DNA from: Planctomycetota bacterium
GTDB taxonomy: Bacteria > Planctomycetota > UBA8108
DNA length: 6,846 nt
Assembly (NCBI GenBank): GCA_016928605.1
Contig: JAFGKN010000664.1
Location: 1 to 6,846 of the forward strand
Reading direction: 5' to 3'
The notes beneath the pieces are model-generated. The model was not told the origin of the DNA and made no database searches. It saw only the letters and a list, made by a program, of their open reading frames with translations. How positions within the stretch are numbered: position 1 is the first letter of the stretch; every line of letters begins with the position of its first letter. Below are positions 5,646 through 6,846 of this stretch, one piece after another. Made by a program: the position numbers and the translations under genes.

Positions 5646-6846
5646 TCAGACTCGCAGCTTGGGCCGGAGCGCCGAGAGGGTGCCGCGCGTGCGCTCCTCC
5701 GGCGATGTGAGACGTTTCGCGATCTGTTCCGCCAGGCTCTCGGCGTCCAATCCGCATTCCTCCAGCAGCTGCTCGCGGGTCCCGTAAGAGACGAATCGGT
5801 CCGGAATGCCGAAGCGGTGGATGGCAGAGAACCGTATCCCCTCGTCGATCAAGGTCTCCAGAACCGCGCTGCCGAAGCCTCCCGCCAGGTTGTGTTCCTC
5901 CAGCGTGACCAGGACATCATGGGTTTCCGAAAGCTGCGCTAGCTGATCCGCGTCGATCGGCTTGGCGAACCGCGCGTTGACCAGCGTCGGGCGGATGCCG
6001 GACTCCCGAAGCTTCAGGCATGCGCGGTAGGCCTCGTCGACCATCGACCCGTAGGCGAAAAGCACGACGCCCTCGCCCTCGACGAGCACCTCCGCCTTGC
6101 CGAGACGGATCACAGGATCCCGGCTGGCGGGCAGAATCGGCACCGTGGCCTTCGGATACCGGATCGCCAACGCCTGGCCGGACATATCGACGGCGAACTG
6201 GAACATCCGGATCATCTCCTCGCCATCGCGCGGTGCCATGAGGACACAGTTGGGCACACACCGCATGAAGGCGATGTCGAGAACTCCGTGGTGCGTCCAG
6301 CCGTCCTCACCCGAGAACCCCGCGCGGTCGAGGCAGAAGATGACCGAGTTCTCCTGGAGACACGTATCGTGGGCGAACTGGTCATAGGCTCGCTGGCAGA
6401 ACGTGGAGTAGACCGCAAAAACCGGACGCAGTCCGCCCTGCGACAGCCCCGAGGCAAAGGCGCAGCCGTGCTGCTCCGCGATGCCGACATCGAAAAATCG
6501 ATCCGGGAACTTCCTGGCGAACTCGCTCAGGCCCGTGCCGCCCGGCATGGCCGCGGTGATCGCGACCAGACGCGGATCCCTGTGCCCCACCTCGAGCATG
6601 ATCGCGCTGAAGACCTGGCTGTAGCTCGGCCGTTTCCTGGCCTCCGCGGGATGGCTGCCCGCGATGGATCCTGTCTCTCGGCTCTCACTCGCGGCGGCCC
6701 TATCGGACTTACTGATGAAGTTCTTGAGCGCGTGGTACTTGACCGGATCCTCGAGTGCCGGAGCGAATCCATGCCCCTTCTCCGTGTGGACATGGAGCAG
6801 TACTGGACTCCTGATCCTCTTCAGATCCTCGAGGATCTCGATCAAC
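5646..6846 (-). CDS. dxs: 1-deoxy-D-xylulose-5-phosphate synthase, C-terminal part (5' end outside window)
   Basis: First enzyme of the MEP isoprenoid pathway: thiamine-diphosphate-dependent condensation of pyruvate with glyceraldehyde 3-phosphate to DXP, which also feeds thiamine and pyridoxal synthesis in many bacteria. About 399 residues are visible; the frame runs off the window edge. By comparison with E. coli DXS, roughly 245 N-terminal residues, including the ThDP diphosphate-binding GDG motif, lie outside. Visible parts are the end of domain I (HVHTEKGHGFAPALEDPVKYHAL, 18-40), the pyrimidine-binding domain II with the cofactor-activating Glu in VGIAEQH (E124), YSTFCQRAYDQ and DRAGFSGEDGWTHHG (173-187), and the transketolase C-terminal domain III (about 245-380). 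The TTG at 6845 that could be read as a start is an internal Leu. It heads the packed dtd-J-ruvX cluster as seen here. Confidence 0.97.
   Translation of the reverse strand, partial: LIEILEDLKRIRSPVLLHVHTEKGHGFAPALEDPVKYHALKNFISKSDRAAASESRETGSIAGSHPAEARKRPSYSQVFSAIMLEVGHRDPRLVAITAAMPGGTGLSEFARKFPDRFFDVGIAEQHGCAFASGLSQGGLRPVFAVYSTFCQRAYDQFAHDTCLQENSVIFCLDRAGFSGEDGWTHHGVLDIAFMRCVPNCVLMAPRDGEEMIRMFQFAVDMSGQALAIRYPKATVPILPASRDPVIRLGKAEVLVEGEGVVLFAYGSMVDEAYRACLKLRESGIRPTLVNARFAKPIDADQLAQLSETHDVLVTLEEHNLAGGFGSAVLETLIDEGIRFSAIHRFGIPDRFVSYGTREQLLEECGLDAESLAEQIAKRLTSPEERTRGTLSALRPKLRV

Noticed and set aside
5247..5942. 231-codon plus-strand frame across dtd and the end of dxs
   Set aside because: It is antisense to two well-identified enzymes and spans their junction; no domain is recognisable.

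Overview
The window is a GC-rich bacterial chromosome segment. Codon third positions in the convincing genes are almost all G or C. The recognisable genes are core housekeeping functions: ribosomal protein S15, polynucleotide phosphorylase, a RuvX/YqgF-type nuclease, a D-aminoacyl-tRNA deacylase and the MEP-pathway enzyme DXS. I cannot name the phylum from the sequence alone. A free-living or environmental high-GC bacterium using the MEP isoprenoid route fits. I saw no phage, transposon, CRISPR or plasmid signature.

Layout, left to right. Bases 1-827 (+) hold the 3' part of an unrecognised single-pass membrane protein. Bases 828-967 are a convergent intergenic gap with a GC-rich hairpin. The rest is on the minus strand and is best read from right to left. 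The 5'-truncated dxs (6846-5646) is followed 3 bases later by dtd (5642-5187). dtd overlaps a J-domain protein gene (5190-4357) by 4 bases (ATGA), and 7 bases after that comes ruvX (4349-3933). A 346-base gene-free gap (3932-3587) follows, holding hairpins, G-tracts on the transcribed strand and a plausible promoter. Then come rpsO (3586-3320) and, after 120 bases, pnp (3199-968).

There are probably two transcription units on the minus strand. The first is a tightly coupled dxs-dtd-J protein-ruvX unit (isoprenoid precursor synthesis, tRNA proofreading, a chaperone cofactor, and a nuclease linked to rRNA maturation or recombination). The second is the classical rpsO-pnp pair, apparently with its own promoter in an AT-rich dip. 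The usual upstream partners of rpsO in many bacteria (rbfA, truB, ribF) are absent here.

I do not see a clear undescribed system. The points most worth a second look are the unassigned J-domain/helical protein in the dxs operon, the unknown membrane protein at the left edge, the polyarginine tail of PNPase encoded partly by a CGC repeat, and the structured leader region before rpsO.
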